Origin: Bryobacterales bacterium F-183
Lineage (GTDB): Bacteria; Acidobacteriota; Terriglobia; Bryobacterales; Bryobacteraceae
Assembly: GCA_016865505.2 (NCBI GenBank)
Contig: AP025252.1
Location: 3,658,001 to 3,722,000, forward strand
Direction of reading: 5' to 3'
DNA: 64,000 nucleotides
The notes under the pieces are model-generated. The model was not told the DNA's origin and made no database searches. It saw nothing but the letters and a program-made list of their open reading frames with translations. The translations under genes were made by a program, and so were the position numbers. Shown piece by piece: positions 25,444 to 33,939 of this stretch; the first letter of the stretch is position 1; every line of letters starts with the position of its first letter.

Positions 25444-26805
25444 ATGTTCTCTCCGCTTGATCCGAATAAAGGCAATCAAATCAGCTGGGAACAGCGGCTG
25501 ATGAAGAACTCGGGCCGCGTCAAGTCGAGCTTGAAGCCGGAGTATCAGGAGCTGAAGTTCACGCTCCACCGCAAGCTTGTCGACAAAATCAACCTCGAAG
25601 CGCTCGCCACGATTGATAACCAGCGGGTTCGTGGTGAGGTCCGGCAGGCGTTGATTCAGCTCATCGATAGTGAGCCGACATTGCTCAGCTCGATCGAGAA
25701 GCAACAAATCAGCGACGAAGTTCTTGACGAGGTTTTCGGTCTTGGGCCGCTCGAGCCGTTGCTGCAGGATGCCACCATCTCGGACATTCTGGTCAACGGA
25801 CACAAGCAGGTTTATGTGGAACGCAAGGGCTTGTTGGAATTGACCAACGTCTCGTTCCGTGATGATCAGCACCTGCTGCGCATCATCGACAAGATCGTAT
25901 CTCAGGTCGGCCGCCGCGTCGACGAATCGACACCCATGGTCGACGCACGTTTGCTCGATGGTTCGCGCGTCAACGCGATCATCCCTCCGCTCGCGGTTGA
26001 TGGTCCGCTACTCTCCATCCGCCGCTTCAGCCAGGATAAGTTGCTGCCACACGATCTGGTCGAGAAGCGAGCCATGACGTCCGGCATGATGGAGTTGCTC
26101 GAGGCCGCGGTAAAGGCTCGCATGAACATCATCATCGCGGGCGGCACCGGCGCCGGCAAAACGACTCTTCTGAACGCCATGTCGTTCTTTATCTCGCCGA
26201 AAGAACGTATCGTGACCATCGAAGACGCCGCCGAATTGCAGTTGAAGCAGCCGCACGTGGCACGTCTTGAAACCCGCCCGCCAAACCTCGAAGGGAACGG
26301 CGCGATCCGGCAGCGCGAGTTGCTTGTCAACAGCTTGCGTATGCGCCCCGACCGCATCGTGGTCGGCGAAGTCCGTGGCGAGGAAGCGCTCGACATGTTG
26401 CAAGCAATGAATACGGGTCACGACGGCTCGCTGACCACGGTCCACGCCAACTCCCCGCGCGACGCTGTCTCGCGTCTGGAAGTGATGGTGTCTCTGGCGA
26501 ATTCGAACATGCAGTTGACCTCGATTCGGCAGCAGATCTCCAGCGCCGTCAACCTTCTGGTACAGGCCTCTCGTTTGTCTGACGGTAGCCGCCGCGTCAT
26601 CAGCATCACGGAAGTGACAGGCATGGAAGGCGAGGTGGTCACCCTGCAGGACCTGTTCGTGTTCGAAAAGCGTGGTTTGAATCCTGACGGCCGGGTGGTC
26701 GGACGATTCGCGGCCACCGGCATTCGACCGAAGTTCTACGAGAAGCTGCTGGCCGCCGGTATTCGCCTGCGTCCCGATCTGTTCGACGAAGTGGTAGAGG
26801 TCTGA
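25444..26805 (+). CDS. cpaF: Pilus assembly/secretion ATPase CpaF/TadA
   Basis: A 453-residue hexameric type II/IV secretion ATPase that powers pilus extension. The N-terminal domain includes [20 protein letters not shown]. The core shows Walker [13 protein letters not shown] (about residues 235-246), the Asp-box [11 protein letters not shown], Walker B-like [19 protein letters not shown] and the His-box [14 protein letters not shown]. The full set argues for an active motor. It drives the membrane platform encoded by the next two genes. Confidence 0.95.
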   Translation: MFSPLDPNKGNQISWEQRLMKNSGRVKSSLKPEYQELKFTLHRKLVDKINLEALATIDNQRVRGEVRQALIQLIDSEPTLLSSIEKQQISDEVLDEVFGLGPLEPLLQDATISDILVNGHKQVYVERKGLLELTNVSFRDDQHLLRIIDKIVSQVGRRVDESTPMVDARLLDGSRVNAIIPPLAVDGPLLSIRRFSQDKLLPHDLVEKRAMTSGMMELLEAAVKARMNIIIAGGTGAGKTTLLNAMSFFISPKERIVTIEDAAELQLKQPHVARLETRPPNLEGNGAIRQRELLVNSLRMRPDRIVVGEVRGEEALDMLQAMNTGHDGSLTTVHANSPRDAVSRLEVMVSLANSNMQLTSIRQQISSAVNLLVQASRLSDGSRRVISITEVTGMEGEVVTLQDLFVFEKRGLNPDGRVVGRFAATGIRPKFYEKLLAAGIRLRPDLFDEVVEV

Positions 26806-26825
26806 GGCGCGGTTAGGAGAATCCT

Positions 26826-27815
26826 ATGTTTCTGTTTCTCGGCATCTTGCTTGTTGTCTGGATCTCCGCCATGGCCGTTTGGTGGGTCCTGTCGGGTCTT
26901 TTGAAGTCTGCTGACTTCACAAAGATCAAGGATCGGCTTACGGGTAGGGAGAAGAAGGGAAGCGCGGCAAAGGCAAAGGCGAAGGCGGCTGCAAAACCAA
27001 AGCACCTGCTGGAGCGCGAGTTGGCCGGTGGCCGCCTTGTGGACGTACTCAAAAAGTACGAACTGCTGCCAAAACTACAGGTTCTTCTAGACCAGGCGGG
27101 ACTGAAATGGAATCCGCTCAAAACAATCCAAGGTTGCTGCGGCCTATTTATTGTTGGCTTTCTGGTGACGTGGATGATACTGCCGTCCGCGTTTCAGGCC
27201 TTCGCGTACTTGGTGGGCGCGGGGTTCGCCTGTCTCCCGATTCTCTACGTGATCCGGGCGCGCGGTAAACGTCTGGCGCGGTTTGAGGAACTGTTCCCGG
27301 AAAGTCTCGAGTTTGTTGCGCGTTCGATGCGCGCCGGCCATGCATTTAGCGTTTCGCTCGAAATGATCCACCGTGAGTTCCAGGAACCGATCGCCGGTGA
27401 GTTTCGCCGTTCGTTTGAAGAACACAACCTCGGCTTGCCGTTGGACGTCGCTCTCCAAAAGATGGCAAAGCGAGTTCCGTCGCTGGACGTGCATTTCTTC
27501 GTGTCGGCAGTGCTATTGCAGAAGCGGACTGGCGGTAACCTCGCGGAGATTCTCGACAAGCTGGCCTACGTCATCCGCGAACGGTTCAAGCTAAGGGGTC
27601 GCATTAAGGCGATCAGTGCGCACGGCAAGATGACTGGTACTGCGCTGACCTGTATTCCGATCGGTGTCGCCCTGTTGATGTTTTGGGTGAATCCGGACTA
27701 CATCAGGTTCTTCTTTCTCGACGAGATTGGCAACTACATGATGGGGGCCGCCATTCTGCTGCAGATCATCGGCTACGGCATCATGCGCAAGATTGTGGCG
27801 ATCGACGTCACCTAG
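26826..27815 (+). CDS. tadB: Tad pilus inner-membrane platform protein TadB
   Basis: A 329-residue protein with an N-terminal membrane helix (FLFLGILLVVWISAMAVWWVL), a basic Lys/Ala-rich loop, further helices near 105-140 and a T2SSF domain (about 155-280: ESLEFVARSMRAGHAFSVSLEM, RTGGNLAEILDKLAYVIRERFK). Two helices close the protein. It starts 20 bases after cpaF. With TadC it forms the platform through which the ATPase acts. Confidence 0.92.
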   Translation: MFLFLGILLVVWISAMAVWWVLSGLLKSADFTKIKDRLTGREKKGSAAKAKAKAAAKPKHLLERELAGGRLVDVLKKYELLPKLQVLLDQAGLKWNPLKTIQGCCGLFIVGFLVTWMILPSAFQAFAYLVGAGFACLPILYVIRARGKRLARFEELFPESLEFVARSMRAGHAFSVSLEMIHREFQEPIAGEFRRSFEEHNLGLPLDVALQKMAKRVPSLDVHFFVSAVLLQKRTGGNLAEILDKLAYVIRERFKLRGRIKAISAHGKMTGTALTCIPIGVALLMFWVNPDYIRFFFLDEIGNYMMGAAILLQIIGYGIMRKIVAIDVT

Positions 27816-27842
27816 GGAACTGCCGGAAGTGGAGATGAAGCC

Positions 27843-28760
27843 GTGTTCTTAATGACTTTAGTTGTATTTATCGTAGTGGCGGTGGCCTTTACCCTCGTTG
27901 GCGTCAAGTTTTGGGTGCGGCCAAAGGAAGCGATTGAGCGCGTTACAGGCGTAACGGCAATCGAACAGGAGATTACGCCCACTCATCCTAGCCTGATCTT
28001 CCGCGACGTGCTGCAGAAGCTGGGAAGCCTGATTCCCGCCTCGCCCAAAGACGTTACGGTCATGCAGCGCCGTATGATTCGAGCGGGTATTCGTAACCCG
28101 AATGCGCTCAAGTATTTGTACGGTGCCAAGCTAGCCTTGGCGGTGGCTCTTCCGATTGTCATGACCATGCTGGTGGCGGGCTCCGACTCCGATCCGGCAA
28201 ACAAGTTCGTGGCGATTGCCGCGGCCGGTGCGATGGGGTTCTTTGGTCCCAACGAGTATGTCAATTTGCGGGCGAAGAAGCGTCAGCGCGAAATCTCGCG
28301 CGGGTTGCCCAATTCTCTTGACCTGATGGTCGTTTGCGTGGAGTCGGGGCTTGGACTTGACCAGGCGATTCTGCAGGTTTCGAAAGAGTTGGAACATGCG
28401 CATCCGGACATCAGCGAGGAGTTTGCGCTGGTGAACCTCGAATTGAAGGCGGGCAAAAGGCGCGTTGAAGCGCTTCGCAATCTATCGGAACGCACCGCCT
28501 CTGACGATCTAAAGAAATTAGTGGCGGTCTTGATCCAGGCTGACCGGTTTGGAACGGGCGTCGCTCAAAGTCTTCGCGCGCACTCGGACTTCATGCGAGT
28601 CCAGGCGCGTCAGGTTTGCGAAGAGAAGGCTGCCAAGCTTGGCGTCAAGCTGGTGTTCCCGATCTTCTTTTGCATTCTTCCGTCGCTATTCGTAGTGACG
28701 GTGGGCCCGGTAGCAGTAAAGATCGTTCGGGAGTTGATCCCGATGATGAACGGAATCTGA
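27843..28760 (+). CDS. tadC: Tad pilus inner-membrane platform protein TadC
   Basis: A 305-residue T2SSF-domain protein: N-terminal helix, cytoplasmic segment (RRMIRAGIRNPNALKYLYGAK), two helices (about 90-135), the conserved LPNSLDLMVVCVESGLGLDQAI at about 157-178, and closing membrane helices (VFPIFFCILPSLFVVTVGP). It starts at GTG 27843, with GGAGATGAAGCC before it. It ends the set of recognisable tad genes; a small membrane peptide gene follows. Confidence 0.92.
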   Translation: MFLMTLVVFIVVAVAFTLVGVKFWVRPKEAIERVTGVTAIEQEITPTHPSLIFRDVLQKLGSLIPASPKDVTVMQRRMIRAGIRNPNALKYLYGAKLALAVALPIVMTMLVAGSDSDPANKFVAIAAAGAMGFFGPNEYVNLRAKKRQREISRGLPNSLDLMVVCVESGLGLDQAILQVSKELEHAHPDISEEFALVNLELKAGKRRVEALRNLSERTASDDLKKLVAVLIQADRFGTGVAQSLRAHSDFMRVQARQVCEEKAAKLGVKLVFPIFFCILPSLFVVTVGPVAVKIVRELIPMMNGI

Positions 28761-28824
28761 TCAGTGGTGGCCGCCCGCATGTTGCAGGAATTAAAGGAAT
28801 GGCGGGCGAGAAAGGAGAGGACGA

Positions 28825-28920
28825 ATGGATAGCGGAATGGTTCGTATTGTTTGCGCGGTGCTGGCGATCCTGTTTCTCGGCATTATCGTGTTGCGCCGTA
28901 AGAAAAGCGCCGACGAGTAA
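28825..28920 (+). CDS. 31-residue single-pass membrane peptide after tadC
   Basis: ATG at 28825, preceded by AAAGGAGAGGACGA (a strong ribosome binding site), opens a 31-codon frame ending TAA at 28918-28920. The peptide has a short N-terminus (MDSGM), one clear membrane helix (VRIVCAVLAILFLGIIVL) and a basic tail RRKKSADE. Position and topology suggest a minor component or stabiliser of the pilus platform. It is not a Flp pilin: no leader and no cleavage site. No family is recognised. Confidence 0.65.
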   Translation: MDSGMVRIVCAVLAILFLGIIVLRRKKSADE

Positions 28921-28962
28921 CGGCCTTTATCAACTTCGGTTCCTGGGCTTCCCAATGGGATA

Positions 28963-29004
28963 GAAGCGCTGCGGCGGTTGTCGAACAGCCGGTGAAGCGC
29001 TGCG
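28963..29004. repeat. Short direct repeat upstream of the propeller protein gene
   Basis: GAAGCGCTGCG occurs at 28963-28973 and again at 28994-29004, 31 bases apart (about three helical turns). Both lie in the 199-base gap before the large surface protein gene. The core AGCGCT is palindromic. It could be a pair of regulator binding sites; chance is not excluded. The rest of the gap shows nothing else clear. Confidence 0.35.
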
Positions 29005-29119
29005 TTTCCGGGGAGCCTGGGATGCCTCTAGGGCGTTTCGCCGGGATGTGCCGGGTGGGACGTTGGGAAAAGTAGACCGGAACACAGAAGAAGACAAGAA
29101 AAGAAGAAGTGGAGTGAGT

Positions 29120-32113
29120 ATGAATTCGAAGCCTTTCTTGCGAGTGCTCGTGGCTTTTGCCGCGATCGCCGGCAGTGCCGGCGCCGCGGGTACGTTGGGC
29201 CGCGTGGTTCCCATTGGAGGCCAAGGCGCGGATCTGGCCCTCGACGAGGCCCGTGGTGTTCTCTATGTGGCGAACTACACGGCGAACCGGATCGAAGTGA
29301 TGTCACTTGCCAATGAGACGGTGCAGACTTCGATGAACGTCGCCTCGCAGCCAAGCTCGCTGGCATTGTCTCCGGACGGCCGCTATCTGGTCGTTGCCCA
29401 CTATGGAAATTTCTCGGCACCCGCAAGTGCCGGCAATGCGTTGACGGTAATTGAGCTCGAAAGTGGCTCCCGCCAAACGTTTGCATTAGGCACCCCACCT
29501 CTGGGTGTTGCCTTCGGCCTGGATGGCCGCGCGCTGGTTGTGACCAGCCAAGAGTTTATTGTGTTTGACCCCGTATCGGGAACCACGCAGGTGATCGCGA
29601 CGCTGACCGATTTGGCGGCGAAGTCGCTCCCTCAGCCGGCCGCGAGCTTTCCGACCAATATTGTCGCCGCGAGCGTTGCTGCCTCCGGTGATGGTTTGTG
29701 GATTTGGGGCTTTGGCGACAGACTGATGTTTCGCTACGACGTGGTGAATCGCGCCTTGTCAGCGGGTTTGTACACCGCCTCGCCACCTCTCGGGCCTCGT
29801 GCGGTTAGCGTAAGCCGCGATGGCCGTATGGCGGCGATGGGTTGGGCTTTGCAGGACGTGAACTTCTTTGACATCGCCGAGTACCCCAACCCCACCGGTA
29901 CGCTCAACGTTGGTAGCTTGCTGATCGACTCCGCGCGGGGCCTGGTGTACGGCCAAGTAGCGACCCGCGATGCGAATGGCGTGAACGGAACGGCAGTATC
30001 TACGGATCCGATTCTGCACGTCGGCGATTGGGATAATCTGACCACCCGAGAGCAGATCCGCTTATCAGAAAACCTTGCTGGCAAGAGCGTTCTCTCTGCC
30101 GATGGGTCGATGATGTACTCGATCTCGGACAGCGGCATCATGGTTCTGCCGATCGGGATCCTCGAGCGTTTTCCTCGCGTTACGGCACTGGAAGAGGATA
30201 TGGTATTCCGAGGCAATTACTGCGTTCGCACCCTGCCTTCTCAGCAGCTTACGATCGTCGATCCAGGCGGTGGGAACACCCCGTTCACGTTGTCGGTCGA
30301 GGGTTCCGGCCTGCGCCTGAGCCAGACCAGCGGTGTGACGCCAGCTACGATCCAGGTCAGCGTCGACGGATCGGCTCTGCAGAACACCACTGGCACAACG
30401 GTTGCCAAGATCATCATCAACTCTGACGCCGCAGTGAACATTCCAAACCCCGTTCGAGTTCTCATCAACAACAAGGAGCCCGACCAGCGCGGGACCTTTG
30501 TGAACGTGCCGGGTACTTTGAAGGACCTTGTGGCGGATCCTTCACGGGATCGCTTCTACGTGTTGCGCCAGGATCGTAACCAGGTTCTCGTTTATGACGG
30601 TGCGAATAGCACGCGTCTTGCGACCCTCCGCACCTGCACTCAGCCCATGAGCATGGCCGTGACCTTTGATCGTCAACACCTGCTGGTTGGCTGCGATCGG
30701 TCGCACTATGTCAGCGTGTTTGATCTGGAGACTCTTGAGCCTTCGCAGCCCATTCGCATGGCCAAGGGCGACTATGTGCAGTCGATCGCTACTTCCAACC
30801 GTGGCATTCTCGCCAGCACTCGCAGTTCGTCGGGTGGCAGCAATCAGGTGCACCGCATTGATATGGTGACCCGGACCAGCACAATTCTGCCCAGCCTTGG
30901 CATCTTTGAGAACAAGGTAGATGTCAAGACGGCTCTCTCGGCCACCCCGAATGGCTCGGCGATTCTGTTCGCTTCTTCCGACGGCAACGTGATGCTCTAC
31001 GACGCCAACGTCGATACGTTCACTGTTTCGCGCAAAGACTTCACCAGCCTCTCGGGAGCCTATGCCGCGTCGAGCTTTAACCAGTACGTCGTCGGGAACT
31101 TCCTGCTGAATCGCTCGCTGGTTCGTGTGTCGCAGTTTGACGCGACCTCCGGCACCTCTTCCGGGTTCGCCTTTGTCGACAATGAAGGATTCCGGACGGT
31201 TGCCGCAAGCGCCTCGTCCCCTGGCATCATTCAACGCATGACGGCTTCGGGTTCCGGTATCCGTGCGACTCGCATGGCGGAAGCACCATTGCTGTCGTCG
31301 GCGTCGACCGGCACCTTTACCCGTACCATCGCCCCGCTCTATTCGCGGAGCGCCATCGTGAATCTGACGACCTCGGGCTTCACCGTCCTCCCCTGGCAGT
31401 ACGACGCAGCGGTTGCGCCCCCGCAGATTCGCCGCGTGGTGAATGCCGCGGACCAGACCGGTAGTGTTGCCCCTGGCGGTCTGGTGACAATCGGCGGAAC
31501 CAACCTAAGCCCGGTCAACCTGGCTAGCGTTGAGAAGCCGTTGCCCACGGCGCTTGGCGAGAGCTGCCTGACGGTAAACGGGCTGCCGCTCCCGGTCATC
31601 TTCGTTTCGCCGAACGTGATCAACGCGCAGCTGCCCTTCCAGGCGACTGGCAACGTGGCGCTGATTCTCCGCACTCCCGGTGGCGTCAGCGATACGTATA
31701 ACCTCACCATTCAGCCTCAGGCACCTTCGGTCTTCCGGACGGCCGTGCAGGATGTCGGTGAAGTTCCGACGGTAATCCGCGCCGCCAACCGAATTGTGGT
31801 GACGGATTCGAACCCCGTCCACCGCAACGATACACTCACGGTCTTCCTCACGGGGCTCGGACAGACGAACCCTCCGGTCGAGTCCGGCATGCCGGCCCCG
31901 TCCGATCCTGTGGCGGTGCCGCTGGTTGCTCCCACGGTTTCGCTTGGTGGGGTTGCTCTACCGGTACAGTCCGCAGCCATGGTTCCTGGCGAAATTGGCC
32001 AGTACCAGATCACGGTCACCGTACCTCGTAATGTTCCGACGGGTCTTTCAGTTCCGCTGCAGATCCGCCAAGGCAATGGTTCCACTACCCTCAACCTGCG
32101 GGTGGTGGAATAG
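29120..32113 (+). CDS. Large secreted beta-propeller protein with TIGR03437 C-terminal domain
   Basis: A 997-residue exported protein. Signal peptide about 1-24. An N-terminal YVTN/NHL-like propeller follows (DLALDEARGVLYVANYTANR; SLALSPDGRYLVVAHYG), an Ig-like segment near 380-460 (VSVDGSALQNTTGTTVAKI), a second propeller region (about 470-770), and at the end the TIGR03437 domain typical of Solibacter proteins (VVNAADQTGSVAPGGLVTIG, NVINAQLPFQATGNVALIL, LTVFLTGLGQTNPPVESG). Start ATG at 29120 with GGAGTGAGT before it. It sits between the pilus operon and outer-membrane genes, which fits a cell-surface role. The ligand is unknown. Confidence 0.9.
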   Translation: MNSKPFLRVLVAFAAIAGSAGAAGTLGRVVPIGGQGADLALDEARGVLYVANYTANRIEVMSLANETVQTSMNVASQPSSLALSPDGRYLVVAHYGNFSAPASAGNALTVIELESGSRQTFALGTPPLGVAFGLDGRALVVTSQEFIVFDPVSGTTQVIATLTDLAAKSLPQPAASFPTNIVAASVAASGDGLWIWGFGDRLMFRYDVVNRALSAGLYTASPPLGPRAVSVSRDGRMAAMGWALQDVNFFDIAEYPNPTGTLNVGSLLIDSARGLVYGQVATRDANGVNGTAVSTDPILHVGDWDNLTTREQIRLSENLAGKSVLSADGSMMYSISDSGIMVLPIGILERFPRVTALEEDMVFRGNYCVRTLPSQQLTIVDPGGGNTPFTLSVEGSGLRLSQTSGVTPATIQVSVDGSALQNTTGTTVAKIIINSDAAVNIPNPVRVLINNKEPDQRGTFVNVPGTLKDLVADPSRDRFYVLRQDRNQVLVYDGANSTRLATLRTCTQPMSMAVTFDRQHLLVGCDRSHYVSVFDLETLEPSQPIRMAKGDYVQSIATSNRGILASTRSSSGGSNQVHRIDMVTRTSTILPSLGIFENKVDVKTALSATPNGSAILFASSDGNVMLYDANVDTFTVSRKDFTSLSGAYAASSFNQYVVGNFLLNRSLVRVSQFDATSGTSSGFAFVDNEGFRTVAASASSPGIIQRMTASGSGIRATRMAEAPLLSSASTGTFTRTIAPLYSRSAIVNLTTSGFTVLPWQYDAAVAPPQIRRVVNAADQTGSVAPGGLVTIGGTNLSPVNLASVEKPLPTALGESCLTVNGLPLPVIFVSPNVINAQLPFQATGNVALILRTPGGVSDTYNLTIQPQAPSVFRTAVQDVGEVPTVIRAANRIVVTDSNPVHRNDTLTVFLTGLGQTNPPVESGMPAPSDPVAVPLVAPTVSLGGVALPVQSAAMVPGEIGQYQITVTVPRNVPTGLSVPLQIRQGNGSTTLNLRVVE

Positions 32114-32140
32114 CTCAACACAAATAGAGAGACATGGATT

Positions 32141-32169
32141 GGGCCGCTCTCCGATATCCGGGACGGCCC
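32141..32169 (+). terminator. Possible terminator after the propeller protein gene
   Basis: GGGCCG at 32141-32146 can pair with CGGCCC at 32164-32169. The stem is short and the 17-base loop pairs poorly inside. There is no T-run after it. It lies 28 bases after the stop codon, the right place for a terminator. Confidence 0.35.
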
Positions 32170-32242
32170 TCATCCTAAGCTCCGCAAAAGTCGAATACGA
32201 CTTGCAGACAATAAGCAGGCTAAACGACAAGGAAACACACAC

Positions 32243-32890
32243 ATGATGAAGCGAGTAGTATGCATGCTGATGGCCTCGCCTCTGTTCCTGGGCTCCTATG
32301 CCTTTGGACAGAAGTGGGAGTTTGGCGGAGGAGCTGGTGCGGGGTTCTACACTTCGCAGACGATTGCCAATTCGGCGGCTGGCTCGGCCAAAGCCAATAT
32401 CGGGACGGGGTTGAGTACCTCGGCTTGGTTAACCAACAACTCTTCGGATCGCTGGAGCGGGGAAATGCGGTACAACTATGCCCGCGGTCCTCTGCAACTG
32501 GATGGCAATGGGGCAAAGGCCTCGTTCGGCGCCCAGGCGCACACGATCCATTACGACGTCCATCTCCACTTTGCTCCTCGCGAAGCTACGATTCGCCCGT
32601 TTGTCGCCTTCGGTGGCGGCGTGCGTCTCTTCCAGGGCACCGGCCAGGAACAGGCAGCGCAGCCGCTAAGCCGCATCGCCCTCCTCACCAAGACCAACGA
32701 TCTTCGTCCGGTCATCAGCGTCGGTGCCGGCTTCTCCGCTCGCCTCAATGAGCGTTGGGCTCTTCGCGCCGGTGTTTGGGATTACCTGACGCCGTTCCCC
32801 AAGAAGGTGATCGTGCCGAACGCCGGGTCAAGCGTCAGCGGATGGCTCCAGGGCATCACCCCAATGGTTGGCCTCAGCTACCTGTTCTAA
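32243..32890 (+). CDS. Small outer-membrane beta-barrel protein
   Basis: A 215-residue protein with a signal peptide (about 1-23, ending SYAFGQ) and alternating beta strands of an 8-stranded barrel. Examples are KWEFGGGAGAGFYTS, MRYNYARGPLQLDG, IHYDVHLHFAP and RPVISVGAGFSARL. It ends in the outer-membrane insertion signature VGLSYLF with terminal Phe. It resembles the general OmpA/OmpW-barrel type without an OmpA peptidoglycan domain. The ligand or pore function is unknown. Confidence 0.82.
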   Translation: MMKRVVCMLMASPLFLGSYAFGQKWEFGGGAGAGFYTSQTIANSAAGSAKANIGTGLSTSAWLTNNSSDRWSGEMRYNYARGPLQLDGNGAKASFGAQAHTIHYDVHLHFAPREATIRPFVAFGGGVRLFQGTGQEQAAQPLSRIALLTKTNDLRPVISVGAGFSARLNERWALRAGVWDYLTPFPKKVIVPNAGSSVSGWLQGITPMVGLSYLF

Positions 32891-32925
32891 AGACTTAAGA
32901 TCTTCTAATCTCAGAAAAAGTAAAA

Positions 32926-32969
32926 AATGCGCGCTAGAGAATTGCAACCTGCAACGCTCAGCGCGCATT
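32926..32969. terminator. Bidirectional-type terminator hairpin
   Basis: AATGCGCGCT at 32926-32935 and AGCGCGCATT at 32960-32969 form a perfect 10-bp stem. An A-rich run (AAAAAGTAAAA) lies before it and ATTGTTAAT after it, so it could terminate the barrel gene's transcript. The stem end lies 10 bases before the start of the decaheme gene, so it could also affect that gene's leader. Confidence 0.6.
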
Positions 32970-32979
32970 ATTGTTAATC

Positions 32980-33918
32980 ATGCGCTTTGGGGTCTGTTGG
33001 GTCGTTCTGTACCTACTCTCACTGGCGAGTGCCGGCGCCGCCGACAATCGTGCACCAAACAAAGAACTATATGCAGGCTCATTAGCTTGCCGGACCTGTC
33101 ATCCCGACATTTACTCCACTTTCTATCGGAATCCGCATCAGAAAACACTTGTCGACGCGTCCGTTCCGTTTGAGCAGCAAGGCTGCGAAGGGTGCCACGG
33201 ACCAGGCAAAGCGCACGTTGAGGCCAAAGGCGACAAATCGAAGATCTTTGCGTTCTCTCAGAAAGAACCGCGTCAGATCCTTGACCGCTGCCTGACCTGC
33301 CACTCAAATACATTAAATCGCGCTAACATTCGGCGGTCTGACCATACCCGTGCGGATGTGGTTTGCTCGACTTGCCACTCGATTCACAAGTCGCCCACCC
33401 CCAAAGCGTTGTTGGCCAAGAACCAGGTGGAGCTCTGCTATACCTGCCACTCGAATGTACGCGCCCAGTTCTCGATGCCGTTTAAGCATCGCGTGAACGA
33501 AGGGTTCATGCAGTGTTCCGATTGTCATAATCCGCATGGCACGAATACCCCAACATGGCGCGGCGGCGGACGGCCTCGAATGGTGGACCAAGCTCTGGCC
33601 AACGAGGAACCTTGCCTCAAATGCCATGTCGACAAGCGTGGACCTTTTGCTTTTGAGCACCTTGCGACCCGCGTCGACGGGTGTGAAAGCTGCCATATCC
33701 CGCATGGCTCGGCCAATGCCCGGCTGCTGAAACGACCTACGGCGTTTCCGCTTTGCCTGGAGTGCCACAATGGCGCGCCTGGCTTCGGAGCGAACCCCGC
33801 CTTGGGTGTCCCACGCCAGTCTGCCAGCCACAACATGGCGGACCCGCGATATCAGAACTGCACTTCCTGCCACGTTCGAATCCACGGTTCGAACACCGAT
33901 AGCCGTTTCCTCAGATAG
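32980..33918 (+). CDS. Decaheme c-type cytochrome (DmsE/MtrA type)
   Basis: A 312-residue periplasmic electron carrier. After a signal peptide (about 1-21, ending ASAGAA) I count ten CxxCH haem sites: CRTCH, CEGCH, CLTCH, CSTCH, CYTCH, CSDCH, CLKCH, CESCH, CLECH and CTSCH. The number, spacing and length match the MtrA/DmsE decaheme family, which threads electrons through an outer-membrane barrel. The barrel gene follows 21 bases later. No outer-surface cytochrome (MtrC-like) or inner-membrane quinol oxidase gene is adjacent. The ATG at 32980 is preferred over an upstream TTG. Confidence 0.93.
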   Translation: MRFGVCWVVLYLLSLASAGAADNRAPNKELYAGSLACRTCHPDIYSTFYRNPHQKTLVDASVPFEQQGCEGCHGPGKAHVEAKGDKSKIFAFSQKEPRQILDRCLTCHSNTLNRANIRRSDHTRADVVCSTCHSIHKSPTPKALLAKNQVELCYTCHSNVRAQFSMPFKHRVNEGFMQCSDCHNPHGTNTPTWRGGGRPRMVDQALANEEPCLKCHVDKRGPFAFEHLATRVDGCESCHIPHGSANARLLKRPTAFPLCLECHNGAPGFGANPALGVPRQSASHNMADPRYQNCTSCHVRIHGSNTDSRFLR

Positions 33919-33939
33919 AGAAAGGAGAGCCACAAACCC

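Noticed and set aside
28764-28832. A 22-codon GTG frame before the 31-residue peptide
   Set aside because: It has no ribosome binding site, is highly charged and overlaps the better supported small gene in another frame.
32926-32990. dif recombination site near the skew change
   Set aside because: The dyad and TTGTTAAT recall a XerD half-site, but the 11-6-11 arrangement with ATAA and TTAT arms is missing; a terminator explains it.
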